Translations under genes and position numbers: made by a program
Assembly (NCBI GenBank): GCA_008921705.1
Contig: VFFE01009170.1
Coordinates: 2,605,686-2,669,685, forward strand
DNA from: Burhinus oedicnemus
Taxonomy: Eukaryota > Chordata > Aves > Charadriiformes > Burhinidae
DNA: 64,000 nt
Direction of reading: 5' to 3'
Notes under the pieces: generated by a model
Told to the model about the DNA's origin: nothing
The model's input: only the letters and a program-made list of their open reading frames with translations
The model's database searches: none
In this document: one piece after another, positions 1 to 12,600 of the stretch
Numbering within the stretch: position 1 is the first letter of the stretch
Layout of the letters: every line of letters starts with the position of its first letter

Positions 1-128
1 AGTGTTCAAGGCCAGGCTGGATGAGGCTTTGAGCAGCTTGATCTAGTAGGAGGTGATCTTGCCCATGGCAAGGGGGTTGGAACGAGATGATCTTTAAGGT
101 CCCTTCCTACTCTAAACCTGTGATCTCA
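1..128 (+). mobile_element. CR1 LINE, 3' end fragment (enters from left)
   Basis: The typical CR1 tail is visible: TTCAAGGCCAGGCTGGATGA near position 5, then a 'cccatggca' segment, then 'gatgatctttaaggtcccttcc' and the closing 'ctgtgatct'. The window edge truncates it on the left. Moderately diverged from the avian consensus I remember. Confidence 0.85.
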
Positions 129-2073
129 TTTGGATATTTTAATTGTTATTTTAGTTTGTTTCCATTCTGGGTTTTTTTAAAAAAAATAAATTAGTCGTTA
201 ATTCCTGGCTTTGTTTTGGGTATCCATGTGGCTAATTGCTTAAACCTGAAATTGCTAAAATTCACCCTGTACATGGACTTTGAATGATAATTGTAACAGA
301 ATTCATTTTGAGGGTTAGAAAATCCATATGGGTTGGAAGGATGGAAAGAATTTTTAATAGGTGCTAAACCAGTAAAACATCCTCACGAGTTTGTGTCTTC
401 TAAAAGGTATGTGGCAATGAGTTTTAGAGACTTAGAAATTTTGTTGTTCCGGGAGACTGCATTTTGAAGAAAACTGCTACATTCTGGTCTTTGCTATATT
501 CAGATTAGTGTTGATACTTAAGTATTAAATAGAATACTGTTCAATTCTAATCCTGCCCCTTGCTTGTGAAGAAATTTGGGTGAAAGAAATCTGTTTCAGA
601 TGAGTGCAAGGGAAAAGATAACCAATGGTATTTAATGTTGTATTGAAATTAAAGCTCTTAAATGAATTTTAAAATGACTCAGAAAGAAAGTTTGGATCTT
701 CTGTTATGCCAGTAGGTGGCATTATTGGTATGTAACAAGAAAATACTTGTAAAAGATGTCTTTAGCTCCTTTCACCTCTTGCACTTTAAAATAAGGTTTC
801 ACGTTTTATGTGCATAAAGAACTTTAATTTTAATTTCAAATTTGGTAATTGAAAAAAGTTGAAGTGAAATATGCAAATTTCAACACTGCCTAACTGAAGA
901 TTGTCTTACTCTGTTTATTTATATGACAAGAAACTTTTGAGGTGTGATGTTAATTTTATTTGCAAGATCAAACTCTCCCTGATTTTTTGCCAGTGACTGG
1001 AATGGTTCCTCTGGAACAGAAGTAGATATCTGTTTCAGAGCTGATGATTCATGCTTTAGCAAACAGATACGTGCCTGAACATTGGTTATAAAATGCCTGT
1101 GTATTATTGCAGCTGAGGTAAATCCAAACAATTATTATTATCTAAAGTCAAGCTCCGGAAATAAAACTATTGCTGCAGATAGGAATGATACTTTGAAAAG
1201 TCCAAGAATACTTTTAAAAAGTGTAAAGGGTAGACCATACAGTTTATTTCAACAAAATTGAAAAGACGTGGAAGTACTGGTTTGTAATAGCTAAAGTGTT
1301 ACTAGTCATATGTAAGGATGATAAAAATCACCTAAAAGTCTGAGTTGATTTGAGAACTTACTTAAGAACTTAGTAGTACTACGCATCGGGGAAGATCGGT
1401 GTCTTTGTAAAAGTGCTCAGAATTGCTGTATAGGCATGTTGTCTTAACAGGATGGTGTGACTTGTTCAATAAGCAGAGGTATTTTTACTTGACTTGGCAT
1501 GCAACTAGAGCCAATCATCTGTGTGTTGTCAAAGGTTATGCTAGGTTGATACCCTCAAAAACAGTTCAGTGTTTTCTGAAAATGAGCAAATAACTAACTA
1601 ATCATAAAATATCTATGGTATTTGTGAGAGAGAAGTTAAAAACTGCAACTTAACAGGAGTGACATGAGAGATCAGCTCCTAGGATACAATTGTCACCTCT
1701 GTCTTCTTTCCCAGATCTTCTGAGTACACCCTTTATACATATTCTGTGTATAGATGTAATCTAATAATCTAAAACTAGTCAAGTTGTTGCTTTTGTGGTA
1801 AGGAATTATTTTCTTTGAAGGTGATGTGGACTGGATAAAAGGCACTTTAAATGGCACTTTTTATCCTAGCTGTGTCTTTTAAGACTCTACCTGCACTTGG
1901 AAGAAAGCATCGGTTCAGGCTCAGTGATTTAGGGTAGTTTTTGTAAAGCAGAATCGGTAGAAAATACTGTAAACAGTCCTTGAGGGAACTGCTTGGCATT
2001 TTATTTCCATTTCAGCTGTATCTGGTGTTGGGCTTGAATCAAGCATTGAGTTGGTCACTGTATTGAGACAAGT

Positions 2074-2157
2074 TAATGGCTTAGTGGTTTGGGCCAAATT
2101 GGCCTAATCCGGTGGAACGACAGATGCTCTCTCTCAAACCAGGACATAATGGCTTAG
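2074..2157. repeat. 62-bp insertion flanked by an 11-bp direct repeat
   Basis: TAATGGCTTAG occurs at 2074-2084 and again at 2147-2157. The 62 bases between (2085-2146) start TGGTTTGGGCC and end CTCAAACCAGGACA. Read from the - strand the insert begins TGTCCTGGTTTGAG, the same 14 bases that open the LTR at 35785, and ends in CA. It also holds the near-palindrome GGCCAAATTGGCC. It may be a minute or internally deleted LTR-type or terminal-inverted-repeat element with its target duplication; 11 bases is longer than usual for retroviral duplications. Confidence 0.4.
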
Positions 2158-2742
2158 AGACTTTAGTACACTATTTCCTGCTGTCGTGATGCTTTGAGGT
2201 AGAGAAAGAGGTGGAAGCCTGTCCCATTAATTCATACAGAAAACTTTCCTTGTTTTGATGTTGATATGGTACCTTGTTGTTCCAGAATGTTTCTCTCAGA
2301 CATTTCTTTTGTTACCTCTTGTTCAGTGATAGTTGTGTAGGTAAGTTGAGGATTTTCCTCAACTTATTTGATTGCGTCCTGACTGCTGTACCAGCTTTCT
2401 GTAGCTCTGAAATTCTCCCTTTATGTGCATTATTTCCCATCTCAACTATAGATGACATTTTGAGCTCTGCTTCACTTCTCTCCAAAATGGGATTCATCTC
2501 TGTCTCAGCTTCAGAGATTGTGTGCCTGTGTTTGAACTGTGTGAAGATTTGGAGCCTTCTAGAGATTCTTCCACTCTCTAGTGAGCTTTTTTGGATTTCA
2601 TCATTTGGAGTCTTCAAAGCACATCTTTACTATTATTTCTGTGTACTAGACTGTCATGTTGAGTAACGAACTTAAGTTTTTCCTAAGATCTCTGTTCCTT
2701 ATCTTTCAGTCTCCGTGATGAGCTTTCATGATGTGTCCTGTA

Positions 2743-2749
<7 letters not shown>

Positions 2750-2773
<24 letters not shown>
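2750..2773 (+). repeat. Poly(A) homopolymer, 24 bases
   Basis: Uninterrupted run of 24 A. It could be the tail of a retroposed sequence on the + strand, but the bases to its left did not match any element I recognise. Confidence 0.8.
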
Positions 2774-5700
2774 GCCACAAGACAAACTTGGGGGTTTTGT
2801 TACATTTCTATTGCTTGGTAATGCCTTGAGGAAGAGAACCTGTAGCTTGATCACTGAGCAAGTTTTGCTGAAGCCCTGGAGTTGGAGCTAGCTGTGGAAG
2901 TTTCTGTGGTAGCAGAGAAGCCAAGTAAAAGTGGGCAACTGAAACTTGCAAGTGCATGGGATAAATTGTTCTAAGGCATATTGCTGTCAGTTTTATTGAT
3001 GGCAGCCCAAACAACTGGATAGAAACTACTTTTGATTAATGAAAGATGTTTTAGAAGTAGCTTATCTTTTTGTAATTCTTGCATCTTACTTTTTTCCCCC
3101 CCATATTGGAAATAAATGCATTGCCTTGAACAGAATCCAAAGAAAGAGTTAGCTTCTGTAAGTGTGCAGTTCTGAATGATTTCAAACTGTGGTTTTCCTT
3201 TCTGTTTGCAGGAGATGCAGATGTTTTGCTCTTACAGTACTAGGCAGGAGGGTACTACTAAAAGCATGCTGAGCTGTGAACTACATGGCTGAACTAGCCA
3301 GATGCAGTATTCTTGAATAGGATAGTGGCAAATAAGAAACAGCTGAAGATGGTATGAAGACAAGTAGAGGCCATGACTAAAGCTCTAACATAAGGTCTTC
3401 TGGAATACTATAGCAGTGTCTGTAATAAGGCCCATGACTTGCAGAGACCCTGAGGGAAATCTGTAATCTGATAACCCAGAGCTTTTCAATTGAGAAAAGA
3501 ACCTTTGCAAAAAATTTAGGTGGTCTTAAGCTACTTTACATTCGTGTAAGAGACCCTGTTCGCTTTTTGATTCCAAACTTGATAATTTTTCAGACAATTT
3601 TCTACAGACACCAACTTGGGTTTGGGAGGTGACACAGTGGAAAGGGAGGGGCAGATTGTGAACTTAAGAGTAGTTTGCTTTTTGTTATTTAGGGTTTTGT
3701 TTATTCTCAACAGTTGGTTTCATGGACAGGTTTCAAGCTAGAATTAGCTTTGTCTGTATTTGCTTTACAAAATAGTTACAATATGGAATTTCATTAGTGA
3801 TGTTGATGTCGGATTCCCTCCTCCTTCTCCTATCTCTTTTCTTACCAAAAAGAAGAAAAAATCCACATACAGAAGGCTGCCAAATCTGACTCTATAACAT
3901 TTCCCAGATAATTCTCATAGTTTTCATGTAATTTTATATCAATCGTTTGCATCTTAAGCAGTACAGGTACTCTAGCTTTATATAAATTCTATTCCTATTA
4001 ACTTTTTTAAAAATTCCAAAAATAAGGAATGTAATATTCCAGATGGCACTTGGCCTTCTTGGAATTGACAACCGCAATGGAATCTAGTGTCTGTGTCACT
4101 TCCTTAAATCTTCGTGTTCATGGAAAGTCTCACTGATCTTTTTTGGTCTTCCAAAACAGACCCGTTGGGCTCTTCAACTGATGTTCTCTTAGTTACGAGT
4201 TTTATTGGGTTATTGATAGTAATGTTGTTATTTTGAGAGCGTAGGTCATATTTGACTTGTATTGAGACTGGCTTAATAATATTGCTACCTTCGAGTTGGG
4301 TAGCTGTTGTTAAGCTAGATTCCAGCTGCTCTGTTAAAACCATCAATTTCAAAGCTGATTAGGTAATTAAGACAAAAGTTTGTAGAGTTCATAAGAGTGG
4401 TTATAAGCAGTTATACTGCAAAATGTCACCTGCAAGGTTAATTTTCTTTAGACTTTTCTTAAAATAACCCTTTGCTTAACTCCTAACCTTTCATTACGTG
4501 GAGTATTTACTTACAAATTGGTTTGCTGGACAGTTTGGTTGAGACTGTTGCAGGAGATGGAGATGGTAGAAATTACTTTGCGTTCTGACAAATCACACTC
4601 TTATTCTGTACGTTCTTTTTTGGGGGGGTATAAGAATGCAGAAAGTTCTTGCAAAATTACCTGCTTACCAAATCCAGTTTCACCAGATACAATATTGCTT
4701 CTATACTGGAAGACAGACTGACGTGACTTTGTTAGAAACTGCATTATCAGGAAACTTGTTTTCTGTTGACTTCTGTTGGTGCTTCATTCCTATAGTTCTC
4801 TCTTTCACAAGTAAAAAGAAACATAAAGACAGATTACATCAGAAAATGGTACAGCACCTAGAATGAATGGGGTTTCTGTTCCTGAGGCATGGGAGTACCT
4901 CAGCCCAAACTCTTTGATCTGAAACACCAAATTCAAAGTCACTACGGTTTCATGAACTGGAGCAGTCAGCTTTTAGAGAGATCTAGTGCTTTGTCTGCAG
5001 AGGGCACTCCTTTCTCTAATTTTAGAGGTACTGTGTCTTTTTCTGTGGCATCTGAAGTTATTTAAAATGTTCATAATTGGCTGTATTACCAGTCTGTCTT
5101 ACTGCTAAAATTCTGCAAGAGAATACTTCTTTTTGGTAAAATTCTTGAGTTTGTTTTCATATTCAAGCAAAGGTCTAGTGCAAGAGTTCTCCTCTAAATG
5201 CAATCAGTAACCAAAGAAGGCTGTTTACCACGTAGTCTGTATGAAGAGAGCTCTTACCTGGAACAGTTTGTAGACAGATAAATAACAGGTTTTGTTAAAG
5301 GGTGCTGCTGCTTTTGCTGTGCAAGTTTTATACAACATTACTCCTTGATTCCATCTATATCATTCTTTTCTGTTTGGAGGCATTCTGGAACTTCATATTG
5401 ATGAAGTTCTACTTCCCTTTAGGTCTGATGGTTGCTTATAGGTTACTAAGAGTGGTTTTCCAAACTAGCAATGTTTGGGAGACTGAGAATTTAAGTAGGA
5501 GTTATGTCCTGTGTATACATAGATTTTTTTTTTTTTCTTTCTGCTTTACATGGCCTTTTCCCATGGTTTTTGAAGCCTTTAGGAGAAAAAAAGGAAGTGT
5601 CAGGAACTAGCAGTATTAATAATAATCTGTTTGTTTTGAAAAGGAAGAAGTAGTTGGTGCCAGGGAAACTGTTTGCAAACTTGTGATTTACTTCTTACAT

Positions 5701-6371
5701 GCTGGTATGCACACCGTATGTTGGCCACAAAGTACAAGATTATTTGGATTGCACTGATTGCTGTAAGAGTAACAGTAATTAACAAATGATTAGTAAAATT
5801 CCTTTGAGAAACTGAGCTGTCAGTCACTTGCAAAGATAAGTTAATAAGATTATTTCTGCTTGTATACTTAAACAAAAAATCCACACACAGAAAACCACTG
5901 TGAAACCAGAACATTATGATGAAAATGCAGGTGGATATGAGAAAAACATTTGCACAACAGGTAAATGAGAAAATAGTAGGATGCACTTGGACAGACACAA
6001 ATTGAAAGTACCCGTTTTTTAAAAAAAAAATACACACAACTCTTTTTTTTTCTTTTTTTTTCTATTGTTGAGCAGTTTTGCTCTTTCCTATTTAGTATGA
6101 TACCTTTTATAGGTTGACTTTGACTTTACTTCGTACTGTGAAGTGTGTTACTGTTCTTCCAGTTACATTAGCATTTCCTTGCCAATCAGTTTGTGCTGTA
6201 GAGACAGATGTACCTTGCAGTTTCTGTACAGAGCCAGGTTAGTTCAGTTGCATGAGTTCACTCTGGCACAGCACCACAGGAAGTGTTAATGTAATTAAAA
6301 ACTTTAAAGAAGCATAGTGTGTACTCTTCCCTTCATGCAGATGTTTTAGTTGCAAGATAGCTCTTTGTGTT

Positions 6372-7110
6372 CATAGAATTAAATGAATAATATAAGGATG
6401 CTGGAGGCCATCTTATCTAACCTTACAATCAAACCAGGGCCAGCTTCCAAGCACAGAGCCTTCAGTAGTTGGATTTTTCTGTATATCTCCAGGGAACCTC
6501 CTAGACTACCTGTTGCTGTGCTTTACCTTTCTCACTTTTTTTTTCCTTGTGTCTGATTGGAATTTGCTGTGCACCAATTGTGATTATTGCCTCTTTTCCT
6601 TTTGTTGTGTCCTCCGTCATCTCTGTAACTCTCCATTTGATAGCTGAAGGCAGTGATTAAATTCCCACAAAGAACACCCCTCATTCCACCTTAATCTTCT
6701 CTTTTACAGGCTGCATGCACCAGCTTCTTCATGTACATCATATGCTTCAGTACCCTAGCCATACTAGTGTCTTTCTGCTAGACTCTTCTGTTTGTTAATG
6801 CCTCTTTTGTACTGTGGGTCCCAAAACTGAACAGAGTAATCCAGGTACAGCTTAAAGAGTGTTGGAGTAAAAGGGAATAATCACTTACTGCTGTACTATG
6901 CCAAATGCAGCCCAGGATGTGGTTAAGTCTTCATTAGCACACGGGTGTACTTCTGGGTCACATTCAGCTTGTTGTGTACCTGGATTCCCAGGTCTTTTTC
7001 TGCAGATCTGCTTCCTAACCACTTGACCCCTGACCTTTGATGTTGTGTGGAGTTAAGCAGTCACAAGTGCAAGATTTTTGCATTTGTCTTTGTTGATTGC
7101 ATCAAAGTTT
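6372..7110 (-). mobile_element. Old CR1 LINE fragment
   Basis: The + strand shows the reversed CR1 pattern in worn form: 'atagaatta...ggccatcttatctaac' near 6376, 'gggtcccaaaactgaacagagtaatccaggt' near 6819, 'atgcagcccaggatgtggtt' near 6905, then 'gtacctggattcccaggtctttttctgcagatctgc' near 6976. Many substitutions and indels remove any open frame, so this is an ancient copy. Confidence 0.7.
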
Positions 7111-9655
7111 TTAAGAAACAACACAGTACTATGAAGAATTACTTTATTTTTTAAACATACCAGAAGAACAAAGTCTCTGAGTGCATCTGAAGAGTAGGTA
7201 GATGATCAAGATGATTAGGGAGAGTCACATGGCAATACTGTTCTTTATGAAAGTGTCCTACTGAAGTATTGCTATGAGTTGTTTTTTTAGGAAAAATTGG
7301 TAATGTGATTGGCCAGAGAATTGCCTACCTGTGAATTCTCAAAAGGACCTAGCAATGGTACTTCTGTCCTGCTAACTCAGTGTATGTATTAATCCATATA
7401 GTACCAGAAGGATAGAAAGCGACATTTTTGAAGACACCACTTTTTGAAGGGCTCAGATAACTGCAGATGAGTAAGTCAGACTTCTGTTAGGCAAATCAGT
7501 TGAGCGCATAACAGAGAAGTAGTAGACATATGGATAAATGTGATAATGGGCAGGAGTTAACAGGGCTTTTCTAGAGGGAGGGGAAAAGGGAAGTTAAGAA
7601 GTTACGTCTTTTCAAAGTCACGCTCTGGAAGAGTCAACAACCATGTGGATAAGGGTATCTAATCAATGTGATGTCCTTGGATTTCTTAAAAATAACGACA
7701 AAAACCCCTTTGATTATCAAGGTCCTTAATCAGCCTGTTAAAGAAACTAAGGTGTCATAGAATGGGACAGTCCTCCCATGGGTTAATAATTGGTGAAAAC
7801 CAAACTAGGTACATTAAGGACCCTAAGTGAGTTATTAGCACTCAAGGAAAAATCTTGAAGTCATGACTCCACAAAAATGTGGTATTGGTGTTTGGTGGGG
7901 AACAAGCAAATTGAGTGTTTATAATTATTTGGAAAGGAACAGGGAATAAAATAGAAAATGTGCTACAAAGTTATACAATAACATGGCATTCCTTTGTCAT
8001 GAATAATGTGTCCATCCCTGTCCCCTGCAAAAATAAAGGATAGGAAAACTACATAGTGTATGGGCAACAAGAAGTGTGAAAAGCAAGGAAAGGCAATCAA
8101 ATAGATGAGGTGTCTTAACTTTGGAAAGCAGTTACAACTCTTATTTTATACTGGAAATGTAATCTTCAGACTGCTTTGTTGTGTTTTTAAAGCAATGAGG
8201 AGGTTAAAAAAAGACATGTTGACCTCCAGGAAGCTGCGAAGAAGATACACAAGCACTAATAGCCAGGGTAGCTTATATCGCTTTACTGCATTCTGCAGAG
8301 AGGAATAGCAGACACAAAACAGGCTGTGGTAGTGATGGGTGTACTTGAAGGGACAGGAAGGCATACCAGACTTATGTTACAAACTAGATAGCTACTGACT
8401 TTCTGAAAGAGCACTAGAAAGTTGGTTAATAATGGAATAATGACAGGCTGCTGCATCCTATTCGGATTTGGAGGACTGAGAATAGGTTCTTGCGTGAAGC
8501 TGTCAGTTTGGCATGACGTAGTAATAGCAGCTCAGAAATACAAGCCTTTTGGAAGGCAAGGGCTTAAACAAGATTTGAGTTGTACTCAACTTCCTGTAGA
8601 CTACCTGAATGTGTAAGAGGGATGGTAGGCATCAAGGACTTGTTAGGCCCCTTCCTGATACAGTCATTGTAAAAATGCTTACTTATTGCTTCTGTATTGG
8701 ATAATGGGAAAAAGGAAGAGGAATGGGAGTTGTGCCAAGTCCTTCTGGCCCCATTGGCCCCTTTAAAAGTGATCTGAGGAAAAGAACTGCTAAACCACTC
8801 ACCTGACAACCAAATGTCAGGTGTTACAGCAAAATAAATGTCTCTAGTATTTTAAGATTTGCTTGTCCCATTATGCTTTTTCTGTAGTCACTCTTTGTTG
8901 TTTCTTTTTTGTTTTGTTGGGTTTTTTAAACTATGACATGGAGCATCAGATTGCTAGAGGATACCTGCCTTGGTATTTTTGTAGTTGAATATTTATTTTA
9001 TATGGCTTAAGGCTTGACTGCCTATCAATGCTGATTATGGATGGCTTATGAACAGGAAGAGAATCATTCCCTGCAGGGTTGGTCTACTGTGCTGCATATA
9101 TTTTGCTCAAATACTGGACTCTTGAATACTTCTGTTCTTTAATTCCCTGCCTTCAGCTGGGAGGCGACACTTAGAGGAAAGCTGGGAATATTCTTTTGGA
9201 AAGGCCTATGCTAACCAAGTTTTATCTCCTGTAGACCAGCATGCCTCAGAAGGGTATGTCATATGCTGAGACGTTGGGCATGTTTTTCAGGTAGTGCAGA
9301 AAAAGATTTCAATAGTCACAAAGGATAGGGGTAGAAAAGGAGGGGATTATGCTTTCTGTCAGGTGCCAGTTGCCTCTATTACTCTGCTTTGAGAGAAAAA
9401 ACAGAAGACAAGGAATTAAAACATGTTCATAGTAGATCACTGATGTGTAAGGTTACATAGGAGAAAGTTTGAGAGAACATATAATGAATCTTAATTTATT
9501 TTTTGCTTCAAATGTGTAAATGGTACATTTATATTGACACTCTGGCAGTTCAGAGCTAGTTTATATTAATGAGCATTGGTAGTATAGATGAAACTGGAAT
9601 TACCAAAATGGTACAATGTGGCTGACCTGAAGCTGTCTACTTGTGTTTGTTTTAG

Positions 9656-12600
9656 GGGTTGTTTCTCTGTTGGCTGTTCATCCTTCTACAGTAAATACGC
9701 TTGGAAAACAGCTCCTGCCAAAAACATTCGGACAGTCTAATGTCAACATTGCACAACAAGTGGTAAGGAGACTTTGCATTTTGGGTTGGTTTGTTTTTTT
9801 TTTTTTAATTGCTTGTACTATTGCTTAGACATACTGTAAATCTGACTTGTAACTTGAGAACCAATATCACTTGTCATGGACAGATAGTATAAGCTTGTTT
9901 CTAATTTTAATAGACTTATTTTAAAACAAATGTTCTTCTGCATTGAGGAAATGCAAAGATGACTCTGAAATCAACATGCAGATACCTGAATATTCAGGTG
10001 GCTTTATCTTTTTCTAGTCTTACCACTTAAAATAAGTGGCTCTTTTGGATTCTGCTTTGAAGTTTGGCATAGGTAAATGTAAATGAAGTCCACCAGCACA
10101 TTTTATTGAGATTGAAGTTGGGTGGAAGAAAATTGTAAACAGAGCTACATTTCTTAGTGCTTACTTTAGATACCATTTTGCTTAAATACTTATTGTGAGC
10201 TTAGTGTGTGGTACATGAAATTAGAGGTTGTAAAGAATCTGATAATGCAATAGATAATACATAGGTTATGAGAAGTCACTTGTATAGTGATCAAAACTAA
10301 AATTTGGTGATCTGAAAAGAGTTGGTCTCAATTAATCTTCTGGAAAGCAACTGTAACATGAACATCTGAAATGGAATGTCTTGTATTTGGGTTTCTTCTT
10401 AATAGGAAAGCAGTTTCCCATCTGCCTTTTCCAACTCTAAGCTTTAAGGAGCGTTCTATAACTGAGGCTGCCTGAATCTATAAACTGTACTGCTTCAACT
10501 GTACAGATGTAGTGCAGACCATTCACTGCCATATTTCCAGCAGTGGTGATGAATTAACTAGTTCAGGTAGCAACTTGGAAGTTACAGTGTAGTGAAATGA
10601 GTTTAACTGAATGAAATTGCTCCTTCAGTAGGAGGCATTTTATCAATAAATTTCCAAACAAGAAAATTTGGAGTAGTTAGACATTCTTTTAATTTAAAAT
10701 CAGTAACCAGCAGTAGGAGGGGAATGTTTTAACTATAGATCATAGGCCGTAGTGGCACAGAGGGGGTCCCTTCTGGGCATTATTTTGAGAATGTGTACAT
10801 ACTTGAGTTTAATGTTGAAAATGAAATGTTCTTTCAGGTAACTAATCTTTTCTTAAAGTAACAAAACCAGGGAATGATAATGAAATTACAAATCATCTGA
10901 TGCTTTTTTAAACTTTCAACAATAAGTAGATTAATGTTTGCAGCAATGTTTATATACATATGAAATAAATTGTTGCCTCCCATCACAATTTAAATTGACA
11001 ATCCTCATCTATATTATGTATGATTAATTTTACATGGTAACATTACTAAAAAATATGATTCCAAAATAATAACTACTCTTAACGGTAGTTTTTTTAGTAT
11101 GTTTACTGTGGGAAATTTACATTTGCGATCCTCATTTTCTCAGCACTTTAAGTCTTAACTCTGAACATATTAGCATTTTTTTTTTTTGTGAAAGAAGGGG
11201 CCCATATCAGCATATTTTATTGGCTGTTGTCAGTACAAAATTAGATGCTTAGTTGTATGCTGTTAAAGAAGAGATGGAGGTTTTGGGTTGTGTGTGTATA
11301 TATATATAAATTTTGGGTAAATTTCTGTTGACTTTACAATTCTGAAGGGGATAGCAAGAACTATAAAAAAATTACCTCTAAAACCCTGAAAATTAAGAGG
11401 AGATAAATTTTCTGTCAATGTGCCAAATGTTCTTGGGATGCGGAGTTGAGGAGTTGGCTTGTGACCCTGTTCAACTTTCTCACCTTTGACTGGTAAAACT
11501 AGGTTTTTAGTACTGAAGTACTTTAATTTTCTGAGCTTGTGTTCTTTGCAGGTAGTCTGATTCCTTTTACTTTTCCTTGTCCCCAAATAAGTTTTTCTGT
11601 TGAGTACAGTGAAGTGAAGCGTATGGGCTGCCTTGCTGTTTCCCATTTCCTGATCTTGTTCATTATCAAGGAGCTAAACTGTAATCTTGTTGTCTTTTGA
11701 AATCAGGAAACTTAAGAGAAACAGCAGGCATTTCTTTCTCTTCTTTTTCTTCTCCCCCCTGAGTCCCTCTGTTTTCTTTAAAGCCATCCTTTCTATCTGT
11801 AAGCTTTCACTTTAGGATGTTCCCAGTGACTTGATGCTGCTTAACATGAATGAAAATCATTCATGCTCTTTTCATTCAAAGTCACAGTTGCTTATGAACT
11901 TGTGGGTAGAAGTTGTGGCTGGAAGGCTGCCTGGCAGAAAAGGATCTGGGGGTGCTGGTGGACAGCCGGCTGAACATGAGCCAGCAGTGTGCCCAGGTAG
12001 CCAAGAAGGCCAACAGCATCTTGGCCTGTATCAGGAATAGTGTGGCCAGCAGGGGTAGGGAAGTCATCGTACCCCTGTACTCGGTGCTGGTGAGGCCGCA
12101 GCTTGAGTACTGTGTTCAGTTTTGGGCGCCACAGTCTAGGAGGGACATTGAGGTGCTAGAGGGGTCTGGAGAACATGTCTTATGAGGAGCGGCTGAAGGA
12201 ATTAGAATTGTCTAGCCTGGAGAAGAGAAGGCTGAGGGGAGACCTTACTGCTCTCTACAACTACCTGAAAGGAGGCTGTAGTGAGATGGGAGCTGGTCTC
12301 TTCTCCCAAGTAACTAGCAATAGGACAAGAGGAAATGGGTTCAAGTTGCGCCAGGGGAAGTTTAGGCTGGACATTAGGAAAAAGTTTTTCACTGAAAGAG
12401 TTATCAAACATTGGAAGAGGCTGCCCAGGGAGGTGGTTGAGTCACCATCCCTAGATGTGTTGAAAAGTCGTGTAGCTGTGGTGCTTAGAGACATGGTTTA
12501 GTGGCAGACCTGGTAGAGTAGGGTCAATGGTTGGACTAGATGATTTTAAAGGTCTTTTAGAACCTAAACAATTCTATGATTCTAAGGTAGGGGCATTAAT

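Larger units (their letters stand above)
129..9655 (+). other. TFDP1 upstream/intronic DNA without recognised exon
   Basis: AT-rich sequence preceding the first recognised TFDP1 exon. That exon starts in phase 1, so at least one coding exon lies upstream and this stretch is most simply an intron. I looked for codons matching the expected start of the protein and the FIDQNLSPGK segment and found none. Contents are an old CR1 at 6372-7110, a 62-bp bounded insertion at 2085-2146, a 24-base A-run at 2750-2773, and a - strand open frame of uncertain nature at 2312-2617. Confidence 0.6.

Noticed and set aside
5600..6037. 145-codon - strand frame
   Set aside because: Hydrophobic residues arise from AT-rich codons; no family, conserved motif or splice signal seen.
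129..9655. Missing first coding exons of TFDP1
   Set aside because: I looked for codons of the expected start and of FIDQNLSPGK before 9655 and found no convincing match with splice sites, so none is annotated.
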